A stretch of 64,000 nucleotides of DNA from Microvirga ossetica. Lineage in GTDB: Bacteria; Pseudomonadota; Alphaproteobacteria; Rhizobiales; Beijerinckiaceae. Below the pieces are notes generated by a model. That model saw only the letters and a program-made list of their open reading frames with translations. It was not told the DNA's origin and did no database searches. The translations under genes were made by a program, and so were the position numbers. Shown one piece after another: positions 26,493-34,859 of this stretch; positions within the stretch are counted from its first letter, which is position 1; every line of letters begins with the position of its first letter. Location of the stretch: NCBI RefSeq assembly GCF_002741015.1, contig NZ_CP016617.1, positions 558,001 through 622,000 on the forward strand, in the 5' to 3' direction.

Positions 26493-28412
26493 ATGACGAG
26501 CACCCGGACCGAGCGACGGCTGGCCGCGATCCTGGCGGCCGACGTGGTGGGCTATTCGCGCCTCGTCGAGCAGAACGAGGAAGGCACGCTGGCGGCCCTG
26601 AGGGACATCCGCAGCAGCGTGATCGACCCGCTGCTGGCCGAGCATCGCGGCCGGATCGTCAAGCTGATGGGCGATGGGGCACTGGCAGAGTTCGGCTCCG
26701 TGGTCGATGCGGTCTCCTGCGCCCTCGCCGTTCAGGCCGGGACCGCAGCCCGCCAGGCGCAGGTGGCGCCAGAGCGTCGGATCGTGTTCCGGATCGGCAT
26801 CAACCTCGGCGACGTGGTGGTCGAGGGCGAGGACCTGCTCGGGGACGGCGTGAACATCGCCGCACGGCTGGAGCAACTCTGCGAACCCGGCGGGGTGATG
26901 ATCTCGGGAACCGCCTATGACCACCTCAAGGGCAAGCTCAACCTGCCCCTCGACTATGCGGGGGAGCTGCGCGTCAAGAACATCTCGCAACCCGTGCGTA
27001 CCTACGCCGTCAGGACTGCGGGTGGTCAACGAGGCCGGTTGTGGCGCATCCGGCTCTTCCGGCGTTGGCGGCCCCTAGCTGCTGCTCTCGCTACGGTATT
27101 GCTCATGGCAGGTTTTGGCATCTGGTGGTTCCGGCCGATCGAGACCGCCACCGGCAAGCCCTCGATTGCCGTGCTGCCGTTCGACAATCTCGGCGGCGAC
27201 GATGCGACAGGCCGTCTGGCGGCTGGAGTGACCGAGGACATCATCACGGATCTGTCCCGCTACCGAGACCTGGACGTCATGGCGCGCAACGCCACCGCGG
27301 CCTACGCCGGCAAGGCGGTCGACATCCAGGCGGTCGGCAAGGCGTTGAAGGTCCGCTACGTGCTGGAAGGCTCGATCCAGCGGCGCGGCGAACAGGTTCG
27401 CGTGACGGCGCAGTTGATCGAAGCCGATCGCGGCACACATCTGTGGTCCGAACGCTGGGACAGACCCGCCACGGACGTCTTCGCGGTGCAGTCCGAGGTC
27501 GCCGAGCAGGTGGCCACTCGGCTGGCGGCCTCCAGCGGGGCGATTCCCGAAGCCGAACGAGCGGCAAGCCAGCGCGCGCGACCGGAGGATCTGAAGGCCT
27601 ACGACCTCTACAGGTTGGGTCAGGAAGCGATGGGACGCTTCACCAAGGAGAGTACCGAGGAGGCTCTCCACTGGTTCAAGCAAGCGGTGGACAAGGATCC
27701 GAAACTCGCCCGCGCCTGGGTCGCACTGGCCGCCGCCCACGACGCGACGATGCATTATGGCGCGGATGCCGACACCGCGCGGGCGGCCGCGATGCCGGCG
27801 ATCCGGCGTGGCCTCGAACTCGATCCCCAGGATGCTGCCGCCCATGCAACGTTTGGCCATATCCTCGGGATGGCCGGCGACCTGCCCCGGGCAGAAGCCG
27901 AGTTCGAGACGGCGCTGCGGCTGAACCCGAGCGATGCGGGCATCCTGACGAAATACGCCGCGTGGTCAAGCACCTTCGGGGAACCCGAGCGCGGTGCACA
28001 GGCGGCGGACCGGGCCATTCGCCTCGACCCGAACTATTCGATCTCGGCCGCGGGCTACTTCAGGCTGACCTACTTGATGGCCGGCCGATACGAGGATGCA
28101 TTGCGTTTTGTGAAACGCGAGGATCCTCAGACCCGCACGCGAGGCGGCTGGGTGCAGGGGGCCGTGATCTATGCCGCGCTCGGCCGGACGGAGGAAGCGC
28201 GAGCGGCGGTAGCCGATGCGCTCAAGCGCCACCCCAACCTCACGATCGAGGGGTTTGCCCTGAACAGTCCGGGATACAGCGACATCGAGCGCCAGAAATT
28301 GGCCGACGGGATGCGGGCAGCCGGCTTCCCGCTTTGCGCCAAACCGGAGCAGTTGCAAGGCATGACCGCGCCGATCCGCTTGCCGGAATGCCAGACGGTT
28401 TCTCCACGGTAG
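26493..28412 (+). CDS. Class III adenylate cyclase with TM helix and TPR domain
   Basis: 639 residues. The N-terminal catalytic domain has the metal-binding Asp17 (LAADVVGYSRL) and Asp61 (LMGDGALAEF), adenine-specifying Lys57, and transition-state Asn121 and Arg125 (GVNIAARLE), so it should be active. A membrane helix follows at about 194-213 (PLAAALATVLLMAGFGIWWF), then a TolB-N/FlgO-like segment (SIAVLPFDNLGGD), and TPR-like repeats (EEALHWFKQAVDKDPKLARAW; AEAEFETALRLNPSDAGI). It would make cAMP in the cytoplasm with a sensory part beyond the membrane. Start at 26493 has GGAGG 7-8 bases upstream. Confidence 0.9.
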   Translation: MTSTRTERRLAAILAADVVGYSRLVEQNEEGTLAALRDIRSSVIDPLLAEHRGRIVKLMGDGALAEFGSVVDAVSCALAVQAGTAARQAQVAPERRIVFRIGINLGDVVVEGEDLLGDGVNIAARLEQLCEPGGVMISGTAYDHLKGKLNLPLDYAGELRVKNISQPVRTYAVRTAGGQRGRLWRIRLFRRWRPLAAALATVLLMAGFGIWWFRPIETATGKPSIAVLPFDNLGGDDATGRLAAGVTEDIITDLSRYRDLDVMARNATAAYAGKAVDIQAVGKALKVRYVLEGSIQRRGEQVRVTAQLIEADRGTHLWSERWDRPATDVFAVQSEVAEQVATRLAASSGAIPEAERAASQRARPEDLKAYDLYRLGQEAMGRFTKESTEEALHWFKQAVDKDPKLARAWVALAAAHDATMHYGADADTARAAAMPAIRRGLELDPQDAAAHATFGHILGMAGDLPRAEAEFETALRLNPSDAGILTKYAAWSSTFGEPERGAQAADRAIRLDPNYSISAAGYFRLTYLMAGRYEDALRFVKREDPQTRTRGGWVQGAVIYAALGRTEEARAAVADALKRHPNLTIEGFALNSPGYSDIERQKLADGMRAAGFPLCAKPEQLQGMTAPIRLPECQTVSPR

Positions 28413-28717
28413 CGACGCCAACAGACCTGGATTGCCCTTGGGGTGACCGCCACCGATCGGAAGGGTCAGCGGGCGTCGGCATTTGGCATGCCTGTGCCGG
28501 CTGTGACCGACCGCAGCAAAAAGGGCAGAGATCTCTTCAGCCCAGGCACTTGCGTGGTGCTTGGTGGTCTTTGCTACCGAATGCCGGATCGGACAGGGGC
28601 CGGGCCAGTCTCCCTGTCTCGCAGGACAGCTCAGGTATTGCCGAAGGCGATTTCGGGGTTTCCCCTAGATCCGACGCTTGGCGGTTTCGGCTAGACTTGA
28701 CGGCCTGAGGCAAGGGC
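28413..28717. other. Intergenic region between cyclase and response regulator
   Basis: No gene supported. Contains repeat family A copy 2 (28561-28592, minus orientation) and a partial match near 28474; the promoter of the response regulator should lie here. Confidence 0.5.
28561..28592 (-). repeat. Dispersed repeat family A, copy 2
   Basis: Read on minus: GATCCGGCATTCGGTAGCAA then AGACCACCAA. Differs from copy 1 at about one position within the 26-base core. Confidence 0.7.
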
Positions 28718-29350
28718 ATGACGCGCATCCTGATCGCCGACGACTATGACGTGGTCCGCACCGGGCTGCGCGCCATCCTGAGCGGTCAATCCGGATGGGT
28801 GGTCGTCGCCGAGGCCGAGGACGGTCGGCAGGCAGTCGACCTCGCCCTCGAGACGCAGCCCGACGTCGCCATCCTCGACTACCAGCTTCCCCTCATGAAC
28901 GGCGTCGACGCGACCCGCGAGATCCGCGCCTTCCAGCCGCAGACCGAGGTGTTGATCTTCACCATGCAGGAGAGCGAGCCCCTGCTGCGCGAGCTGCTCG
29001 AGGCTGGGGCACGCGGCTATCTGCTCAGGTCCGATGCCAGGCAGTTCCTGATCGCCGCCGTGGCGGCGCTGGCGCAGCACAAGCCATTCTTCACCGGTGG
29101 CGTCTCGGAGACCCTGCTGACGGCATATCTGTCCAGGGGGCCTGCCGGTGACGGCGCGCTGACGGCGCGGGAACGCAGCGTCGTCCAGCTCATCGCGGAG
29201 GGCCACAGCAACAGGGCGGCGGCCCAGATCCTGGGCGTCAGCCAAAAGACCGTGGAGGGCCACCGCGCCGCGGCCATGCGCAAGGCCAAGGTGAATTCGA
29301 CGGCGCACCTCGTGCGCTATGCAGTCCGCACCAGGCTCGTCGAGCCCTAA
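28718..29350 (+). CDS. NarL/FixJ-type response regulator
   Basis: 210 residues: receiver domain (ILIADDYDVVRTGLRAIL; acidic pair Asp8/Asp9, phosphoacceptor Asp54 in AILDYQLPLMNG) and a C-terminal LuxR HTH (LTARERSVVQLIAEGHSNRAAAQILGVSQKTVEGHR). The conserved receiver Lys is replaced by Arg (GYLLRSDA), which may change signalling chemistry. No histidine kinase is adjacent. It follows the cyclase gene by 305 bases and precedes a convergent DUF1194 gene. DNA-binding transcription factor; targets unknown. Confidence 0.9.
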   Translation: MTRILIADDYDVVRTGLRAILSGQSGWVVVAEAEDGRQAVDLALETQPDVAILDYQLPLMNGVDATREIRAFQPQTEVLIFTMQESEPLLRELLEAGARGYLLRSDARQFLIAAVAALAQHKPFFTGGVSETLLTAYLSRGPAGDGALTARERSVVQLIAEGHSNRAAAQILGVSQKTVEGHRAAAMRKAKVNSTAHLVRYAVRTRLVEP

Positions 29351-29377
29351 TGCGGCCGGCATGCCGATCCTGATCAT

Positions 29378-29406
29378 GTCCGGCATTTGGCAGCAAATGC
29401 CACCAA
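29378..29406 (+). repeat. Dispersed repeat family A, copy 3
   Basis: GTCCGGCATTTGGCAGCAAA then TGCCACCAA, located 27 bases after the response regulator stop, between convergent genes. Confidence 0.65.
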
Positions 29407-29558
29407 CTATCAGGCAAGTAGCTAACCAATGTGGGTTTTCGCCTCATCCTCTTTCGAGAATCCATGTACGACGTGAGGCTGGAAGCACGTGATGGCGCCC
29501 GATGGCTCAGGCGGCCCGCGGTGTTGCCGCACGCCACGTCAAGGAAACTCCTGGTCAG

Positions 29559-30362
29559 TCACCTGGCTGGCGGCTGGTGTCTCCGCAGTTCGCCAGCCAG
29601 ACAGTTCGTCGAGGTGTCGGTCTGGGCATGTTGGACGAGCGAGCGAGGGGGTGATTGATCCGTGATTTCCCGGACGAGCTTGGCCTTGATGGCCCCGATG
29701 AAGTGCGCCTTCTCCCTTACCGGAACCAGAAAGGCTCCCGGACCGCCGATGACACAATCGCGGAAGTAGAGGTCGAGATCCTCGATGTCCCAGGGCCCAT
29801 CGGGCCACTTCAGCATGATCGGCAGGCCGTTGATGGTGATGCCACGAGCCAGAGCCTCGTCGCGGGCCAGGGTCACGGTTCGACCCGAGTCGTTGGCTCC
29901 GTCACCCGAGACATCGATGACCTGCCGATCCGCTTGCAGGCCGCTCTGACGGAGTTGCCGGACGCCGAAGTCGATGCCCCCTGAAATGGACGTGTAGTTC
30001 ATGCTGTGGAGTGGACCCCGCAAAAGCCGCTCGGCAAAGGCCAGGCCATCGGCTGGCAGCTCGATGACGGTCCAGGGGACGATGATTGCCTGATCGAACG
30101 CTCCGGACCACTCGACGTAAACCACGGCGATGCGCCCCAGCACGCCCCGGCGGATCGCCTGATGGACCTCGGGGGACTGGAACGCCTCGACGAAGCCGTG
30201 TCGCTGGAGCTCCTGCTCATCCGGCTCCATGGAGAAGGAGACATCGACGGCCAGCACCAGCGCGAGATCGACCCGGGTTTCGGCAGGAGTCGCCTCTCGG
30301 TTCAAAAGCAACGTCCCCCCTGCCAACATCAGTATTGTCATGAGGCGCGGTATGCTCAGCAT
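29559..30362 (-). CDS. DUF1194 secreted VWA-like protein (copy B)
   Basis: 267 residues, a clear paralogue of the protein at 23821-24636: signal peptide (LMTILMLAGGTLLLN), MIDAS-like VDVSFSMEPDEQEL, TSISGGIDFG, SGDGANDSG, and the diagnostic LDLYFRDCVIGGPGAFL. The pair share about half their residues by eye. DUF1194 proteins are exported VWA folds of unknown ligand. Start at 30362 chosen with GGGAG about 7 bases upstream and because the signal peptide begins there; an ATG 11 codons earlier is possible. The gene is convergent to the response regulator. Confidence 0.82.
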   Translation of the reverse strand: MLSIPRLMTILMLAGGTLLLNREATPAETRVDLALVLAVDVSFSMEPDEQELQRHGFVEAFQSPEVHQAIRRGVLGRIAVVYVEWSGAFDQAIIVPWTVIELPADGLAFAERLLRGPLHSMNYTSISGGIDFGVRQLRQSGLQADRQVIDVSGDGANDSGRTVTLARDEALARGITINGLPIMLKWPDGPWDIEDLDLYFRDCVIGGPGAFLVPVREKAHFIGAIKAKLVREITDQSPPRSLVQHAQTDTSTNCLAGELRRHQPPAR

Positions 30363-30546
30363 CGCAAGCTCCCGTTCCGTCAGCGCTTCGTCCATGTCGA
30401 TTTCGTACGGACTGAACTTGAGCAGCGGACTGACGAGACAATCCCAACTTCCATGTCGATGTCCGAAATGAGTGTGACCGGGCGATATTCGACAGATGTC
30501 TGCCTGCCGTAAGTCTCCTGATTGAGCGGTGGAGTCGCCTCTTGTC

Positions 30547-30573
30547 TGGTGGCCTTTGCTGCCGAATGCCGAT
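30547..30573 (-). repeat. Dispersed repeat family A, copy 4
   Basis: Read on minus: GATCGGCATTCGGCAGCAAA then GGCCACCA. About 185 bases upstream of the second DUF1194 gene. Confidence 0.65.
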
Positions 30574-30741
30574 CATTTCCACGTACGCCGGGGGCGCAGG
30601 CCCCGCACCTCCCCCTCGGCTGACCAAGCCGGTTCGGCAGAATGAGCTGGCCGCCAGCCTGGCAAACCTTGGACGGGCATCCAACAGTTGACGGCCAGCA
30701 GGATCATGCGGCCTTCGTGTTGACCCGTGCCTCGGCCAGGC

Positions 30742-30781
30742 GGGGAGAGGCTGGGAAAACGTGCTCATCCCGGCCTCTCCC
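30742..30781. repeat. Hairpin element, copy 1
   Basis: GGGAGAGGCTGGG pairs with CCCGGCCTCTCCC across a 13-base loop (one G-T pair). Copy 2 is at 38817-38860 with the same loop sequence. Confidence 0.75.
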
Positions 30782-30818
30782 TCGCCACGAAAATCTCCCT
30801 CAAGTCGACTAGGATTTG

Positions 30819-30902
30819 CCTGCCTGGAGGTACAACCATCCCGAATGGTGGCCCGTAGTCCAGGCGGGAGAGGCCGGAAACGGCACCGTTTCCGGCCTCT
30901 CC
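30819..30902. repeat. Complex palindromic element, copy 1
   Basis: An outer stem CCTGCCTGGA/TCCAGGCGGG encloses ACCAT...ATGGT, followed directly by a near-perfect 36-base palindrome at 30867-30902 (17-base stem GGAGAGGCCGGAAACGG with a CA loop). Copy 2 with compensated changes is at 39710-39792. Confidence 0.8.
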
Positions 30903-30965
30903 TCTTACTCAATCCGAGCCATAGCATTCGCGAGTATTCGCGTGCTGGCTGAAGCCCGCTGCGGC

Positions 30966-31050
30966 GCGGTTTTTACTGTATAGTCAGGGCGGTGTTCCGT
31001 AAGCCGCCGGGACGACTTCCCGAAAGCTTCAAATCGCGTTCCATACTGAG
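30966..31050. repeat. Dispersed repeat family C, copy 1
   Basis: Shares blocks TTTTACTG, GTTCC-TAAGC and AAATCGCGTTCCATACT in order with 39981-40066. Read on minus both copies can be translated to a similar peptide (YGTRF..FG), so it may descend from a coding remnant. Confidence 0.55.
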
Positions 31051-31171
31051 GGTTATGCGAATTACGCAGCGCGACGGGAACAGGATCTCCGGTCGGGAGT
31101 AGAACAAGACTGGTCGCGTTATCCCGACGCTCTGACGAGCGCCGCCTGCCCATCATGAGGGAGAGCGGCCT

Positions 31172-31570
31172 ATGTCTCTCAAGCTTGAGCTTCTTGCAGC
31201 GATCTGTCTGATCAGTCTCGAGCCACCCACCGAAGCCCACGACATTTACTCGCCCTTAAAGGACCGATGGGGAAACAGTTGCTGCAACGACCAGGATTGT
31301 CGCCCTGTCCCGTATCGGGTGACGCCGGCCGGGGTTCAAATGCTCGTGAATGGCATTTGGATCGCCGTGCCGGACCACGCGATCCAGTATCGGGCGCTGC
31401 CCGGGGATAGAGGTGAAACAGCCGGCGGGCATTGGTGCGGAGAAATCCGCTTATTGCAGGATGAGACAGTGAGATATTCAACTCACTGCGCAGTCCTACC
31501 GCCGAACGGAGCGGCTCTCTTTGGACCGCCCTCTGCTCTTCGTGAAGGTCGCATCCAGCCTGTTCCCTAA
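31172..31570 (+). CDS. Secreted Cys-containing hypothetical protein
   Basis: 132 residues. N-terminal signal-like segment (MSLKLELLAAICLISLEPPT) ahead of HDIYSPLKDRWGNSCCNDQDCRP, a pattern familiar from exported hypotheticals of Hyphomicrobiales. Five to six Cys (SCCNDQDC, HWCGE, THCAVL) suggest disulfides in the periplasm. The rest contains VTPAGVQMLVNGIWIAVPDHAIQYR. No enzymatic motif. GAGGGAGAGCGG upstream provides a ribosome site. Confidence 0.7.
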   Translation: MSLKLELLAAICLISLEPPTEAHDIYSPLKDRWGNSCCNDQDCRPVPYRVTPAGVQMLVNGIWIAVPDHAIQYRALPGDRGETAGGHWCGEIRLLQDETVRYSTHCAVLPPNGAALFGPPSALREGRIQPVP

Positions 31571-31685
31571 TCGACGTTATGCGACTTGCGCAGGCGGTGC
31601 GCGCTGTGAGGCGTGACCTTTCGGCAGCCAGACCTGGTCTGCGGAAATTCCAAGTTGCGCCTTGTGGTCCGGATCGGGGGTAAGC

Positions 31686-31841
31686 ATGGACACGGTGGCG
31701 AGATGGGTTTGTGAGCTGCTCGGCTTGTCAGGCTGCACCGTGTGGTCCCCGGCCGATGTGGCCTTGTTCGCCTGGGCGACCACAATGGCCGGGCTGATCA
31801 TCGCGGTACTGCTCGTCGGCTTTGTGCTCGGGCGGCACTGA
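31686..31841 (+). CDS. Small single-helix membrane protein, 51 residues
   Basis: An ATG at 31686 with GGGGGT 4 bases upstream opens a 51-residue frame: amphipathic N-terminus (MDTVARWVCELLGLSGC), then WSPADVALFAWATTMAGLII and AVLLVGFVLGRH, one strong membrane helix with a basic C-terminal end. The codon choice matches neighbours. Opposite-strand frames over the same bases look like shadows. Function unknown. Confidence 0.55.
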   Translation: MDTVARWVCELLGLSGCTVWSPADVALFAWATTMAGLIIAVLLVGFVLGRH

Positions 31842-32173
31842 CGTTCGCCCAAGTGCCATGTTCTCTGTTTCAGAACAGGGAATTATCGGACATTCGCAGC
31901 CCTAAAACGCCAGAAGCCCCGGATCGCTCCAGGGCCTCGGCTGTGGGCGGTACCTTGCACCCGGCTTGCACCAGGGCCAGATCCCTCTCTCCACGCAGGC
32001 CTTCATCATGTGCCGCCTTGAGCCGGCATCAACTTGCAGCATCGCGACGATGGCCAAGGTGCCCCACAGCCGCGCGCGGCCGATTTTTACGCCCGGGGTG
32101 AGCCACGGGTCCCAAACGGTCACAAGGCTGTCCCAAGCGATCAAGCACGGCGCTCCGGCCGCGCTAGACTGCT
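31842..32173. other. Intergenic stretch, no supported gene
   Basis: Frames exist on both strands (minus 31902-32144, with WPWCKPGARYRPQPRPW; plus from 31966) but neither has a ribosome site or recognisable family. Promoter of the AraC-type gene expected near the right end. Confidence 0.3.
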
Positions 32174-32581
32174 GTGATGGAAATGCCGTCCCCCCGCAAG
32201 GCAGACCTGCCCCGATCGCGTCATGGCCGACGACCGCTCACCGAGGAGGTGCAGCGCTCGCTTCGGGTCAAGCTCATCCGGGATACTTGTACGTCTGACA
32301 TGGTCGCCAGCCTCTACGCGGTGTCTCGCCGGACCTTGTACCGACACCTGAAAGCCGAAGGCGGCACGTTTCGGCAGGTGGCCAACGAGGTCCGCTGCGA
32401 GATTGCCTGCACGCTACTCGCCGAGACGGACCTGACGCTCAGCCAGATCGCTGAGATCCTGAACTACTCCGAGATCAGCGCCTTCAGCCGCGCCTTCCGG
32501 CGCTGGGCGGGTCAGCCCCCGTCGGTCTGGCGCAGCAGTCATCGCGCGTGGGCTGGACGGTCACGGCGCCGCCGACCTTGA
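32174..32581 (+). CDS. Stand-alone AraC-type HTH regulator
   Basis: About 135 residues, essentially only the AraC DNA-binding domain: first HTH with VASLYAVSRRTLYRHLKAEG, linker FRQVANEVRCEIACTLL, second HTH with LTLSQIAEILNYSEISAFSRAFRRWAG. The N-terminal sensing domain of OruR/Arabinose_bd-type regulators is absent. The start could be GTG 32174, ATG 32177 or ATG 32183. It may be a truncated regulator that still binds DNA, or a true short form. The gene lies upstream of the second adenylate cyclase. Confidence 0.8.
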   Translation: MMEMPSPRKADLPRSRHGRRPLTEEVQRSLRVKLIRDTCTSDMVASLYAVSRRTLYRHLKAEGGTFRQVANEVRCEIACTLLAETDLTLSQIAEILNYSEISAFSRAFRRWAGQPPSVWRSSHRAWAGRSRRRRP

Positions 32582-32648
32582 GCCTGGCTTCGTCGAGGAG
32601 GTCGTCCAGCCCTCAATCGGGCCTTCTGCGAAATTTCGCTCATGTGCC

Positions 32649-32692
32649 CGGAACGTCTTCAAATGGCACATCTGCGAAATAGACTGAACGTC
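32649..32692 (+). repeat. Dispersed repeat family B, copy 2
   Basis: GGAACGTCTTCAAA followed by TGGCACATCTGCGAAATAGA and CTGAACGTC; about 175 bases upstream of the second cyclase start. Confidence 0.7.
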
Positions 32693-32866
32693 GGCATAAG
32701 GCGGGCGCACCGGACATTCATGAAAGGTCGGCAGTTTCCTTGTCTGACCCACACCGGACCATAATTTCTCAGAGGCGTGCTTCGCTAGGATTGGATCGCG
32801 CTTCCCGATCTGGACCGCTCTCGCGCTTGGGCGCAGAATAGAGGCGGATCATGCGCCGGGGCTCCC

Positions 32867-34618
32867 ATGGACGCGCAGGAGCATAAGACCGAGAGACGAT
32901 TGGCGGCGATCCTCGCCGCCGACGTGGCAGGCTACTCGCGCCTCATGGGGCGCGACGAGGCCGGAACCTTGCGAGCGCTCACCGCCCATCGCGAGATCCT
33001 GGACCGCCACATCGTACGGTTCGGCGGGCGCATCGCCAACACCGCCGGCGACAGCGTGCTGGCCGAGTTCCCGAGCGCCGTCGATGCCGTCCAATGCGCC
33101 GTCGAGGCCCAGGAGGTTCTGGTGTCCATGGATCGCGACATTCCGGCAGAGGCGCGCCTGCTCTTCCGCATCGGGGTGCACGTTGGCGACGTGATGGTCC
33201 ATGGCGACGACCTGCTGGGAGACAGCGTCAACATCGCGGCGCGGCTGGAGGGCGTCGCCGATCCAGGTGGCGTGTGCCTCTCGGACGCAGCTCTCGGCCA
33301 TGTCCGCAAGGTCCTGCCGCTGACCTACGTCAATCTCGGATCCCAGACCTTCAAGAACATCGAGGGGCCAATCCATACCTACAGGGTTTCGATCGGATCT
33401 GGCTCGAGGCACCATGCCATGGCGGAGAGGCTGGACCCAGCATCGGCGCACCGCAGGCCAACCGTTGCCGTCCTGCCCTTCGCCAATCTCGGAGGAACGC
33501 CGGACCAGCAATACTTCAGCGAAGGGATCACCGAGGACCTGATCACCGACCTCATGCACTTCAGGGAGCTGGCCGTGCGGGCCATCAGCCTGCCGGGCAA
33601 GCTGCGGGAGCACGACCGCGATGCCCGCCCGTTCGAACCGGACGTCCAATACCTCGTCCAGGGAAGCATCCGACGGTTGGATGATCGGGTCCGCATCACC
33701 GTGCAACTGATCGAGACCGCCACGGGAGACCATGTCTGGTCCGAGCGGTACGACCGGGAGCAGGCAAGCCTCTTTGCAGTGCAGGACGAGATCGTCCGCA
33801 CGATCGTGGCAACGCTCGTGGGGCGGCTTCAGGCCACCGGAGTCCGGCAGGCGCGACGCAAGCCGCCGGCGACCTTGGCAGCGTACGAGTGCGTGCTGCG
33901 CGGCCGCTCACTCCCGATCGGTAACACCGAGACCGAGGCGGAGGCGCGGCGCTGGTACGAGCGGGCCCTCGAGCTTGACCCTGACTACGCCCAGGCCTCT
34001 GCGCTGTTGTCCTACATGCTGACACTTGAATGGTTCCGAGACACGAGCGGCTCGGACGCCATGCTGGACCACGCGCTGGAGCTGGCCCACAAGGCCGTCG
34101 CCCTCGATGCCGAGGATCCGCTGTGCCATGACATGCTCGGCTGGGTTCACCTCCAGCGCAAGGACTTCGATCTGGCCGAGCAGCACAAGCTGCGGGCGCT
34201 GGAGTTGAACCCGGCTGACCCGGAGCAGGTCGCCTGCATGGGCATTCTGTTCCTGTATCTCGGTCGGGCGAATGAGGGCATCGCATGGATGGAGCGGGCT
34301 CGGCAGCTCGATCCGTACTTTGACCCAAGCTGGCGCTGGAGAATGACAGGGGTCGCGCACTTCGTGGCAGGCCGTTACGACGAGGCCATTGTCGCTTTCG
34401 GGCGCTCGCCGTCGCAGCCGGACTGGGTCCAGGCCTACTTGGCGGCCTGCTACGCCCATACGGGGCGAATGGATACCGCCCGCGATGCCGCCGCTGGGCT
34501 CCAGGCCTCACATCCCGGCTTCTCGGCGGCCCGGTTCATAGCCAAGGAGCCGTTCAGGCGCACTGAGGATACGGAGCGCTTGGCCGATGGTATGCGACTG
34601 GCTGTGTTGCCCAGGTAA
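32867..34618 (+). CDS. Class III adenylate cyclase-like protein with TPR domain (soluble)
   Basis: 583 residues. Catalytic domain: metal Asp19 (LAADVAGYSRLMG) and Asp62 (NTAGDSVLAEF), and SVNIAARLE with transition-state Asn and Arg. The position that is Lys57 in the cyclase at 26493 is Asn58 here, so the usual adenine-selecting Lys is missing. No membrane helix. A TolB-N-like segment (TVAVLPFANLGGTPDQQYFSEGITEDLITDL) and several TPR units (ARRWYERALELDPDYAQA; LAEQHKLRALELNPADPEQ) follow. cAMP synthesis is probable from the family, but substrate choice may differ. Confidence 0.88.
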   Translation: MDAQEHKTERRLAAILAADVAGYSRLMGRDEAGTLRALTAHREILDRHIVRFGGRIANTAGDSVLAEFPSAVDAVQCAVEAQEVLVSMDRDIPAEARLLFRIGVHVGDVMVHGDDLLGDSVNIAARLEGVADPGGVCLSDAALGHVRKVLPLTYVNLGSQTFKNIEGPIHTYRVSIGSGSRHHAMAERLDPASAHRRPTVAVLPFANLGGTPDQQYFSEGITEDLITDLMHFRELAVRAISLPGKLREHDRDARPFEPDVQYLVQGSIRRLDDRVRITVQLIETATGDHVWSERYDREQASLFAVQDEIVRTIVATLVGRLQATGVRQARRKPPATLAAYECVLRGRSLPIGNTETEAEARRWYERALELDPDYAQASALLSYMLTLEWFRDTSGSDAMLDHALELAHKAVALDAEDPLCHDMLGWVHLQRKDFDLAEQHKLRALELNPADPEQVACMGILFLYLGRANEGIAWMERARQLDPYFDPSWRWRMTGVAHFVAGRYDEAIVAFGRSPSQPDWVQAYLAACYAHTGRMDTARDAAAGLQASHPGFSAARFIAKEPFRRTEDTERLADGMRLAVLPR

Positions 34619-34640
34619 GCATGAGAATTCATGTCGTGGA

Positions 34641-34680
34641 CCTGGAATGTCTTCAATTGGCACTTCTCGGAAGTAGCGTC
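34641..34680 (+). repeat. Dispersed repeat family B, copy 3 (diverged)
   Basis: GGAATGTCTTCAATTGGCAC then TTCTCGGAAGTAG; matches copy 2 at most positions, just after the second cyclase stop. Confidence 0.55.
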
Positions 34681-34859
34681 ATGGTCAGGTCGTGCGGGTA
34701 AAGCGGACGTTCCCTTAGGGCAAAGGATGTCCTCGCCGGCCGGACACCCTGCTGTGGAACAGCATCGACTCTCGGTGCCATTCCACACTCTTGACACGCA
34801 GATGCGCTGGCTAGACATTGGCCCAATGGCCCAGCTCGGCTCTCATCCAGGGCACTGCT

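Larger units (their letters stand above)
30363..31171. other. Long repeat-rich intergenic region
   Basis: No gene supported. It carries, in order, family A copy 4, a hairpin element, a complex palindromic element and a family C segment, each of which has a counterpart in the 38.8-40.1 kb region in the same order. Confidence 0.6.

Noticed and set aside
31902-32144. 80-codon minus-strand frame
   Set aside because: No ribosome site, no family, and an equally long frame on the other strand.
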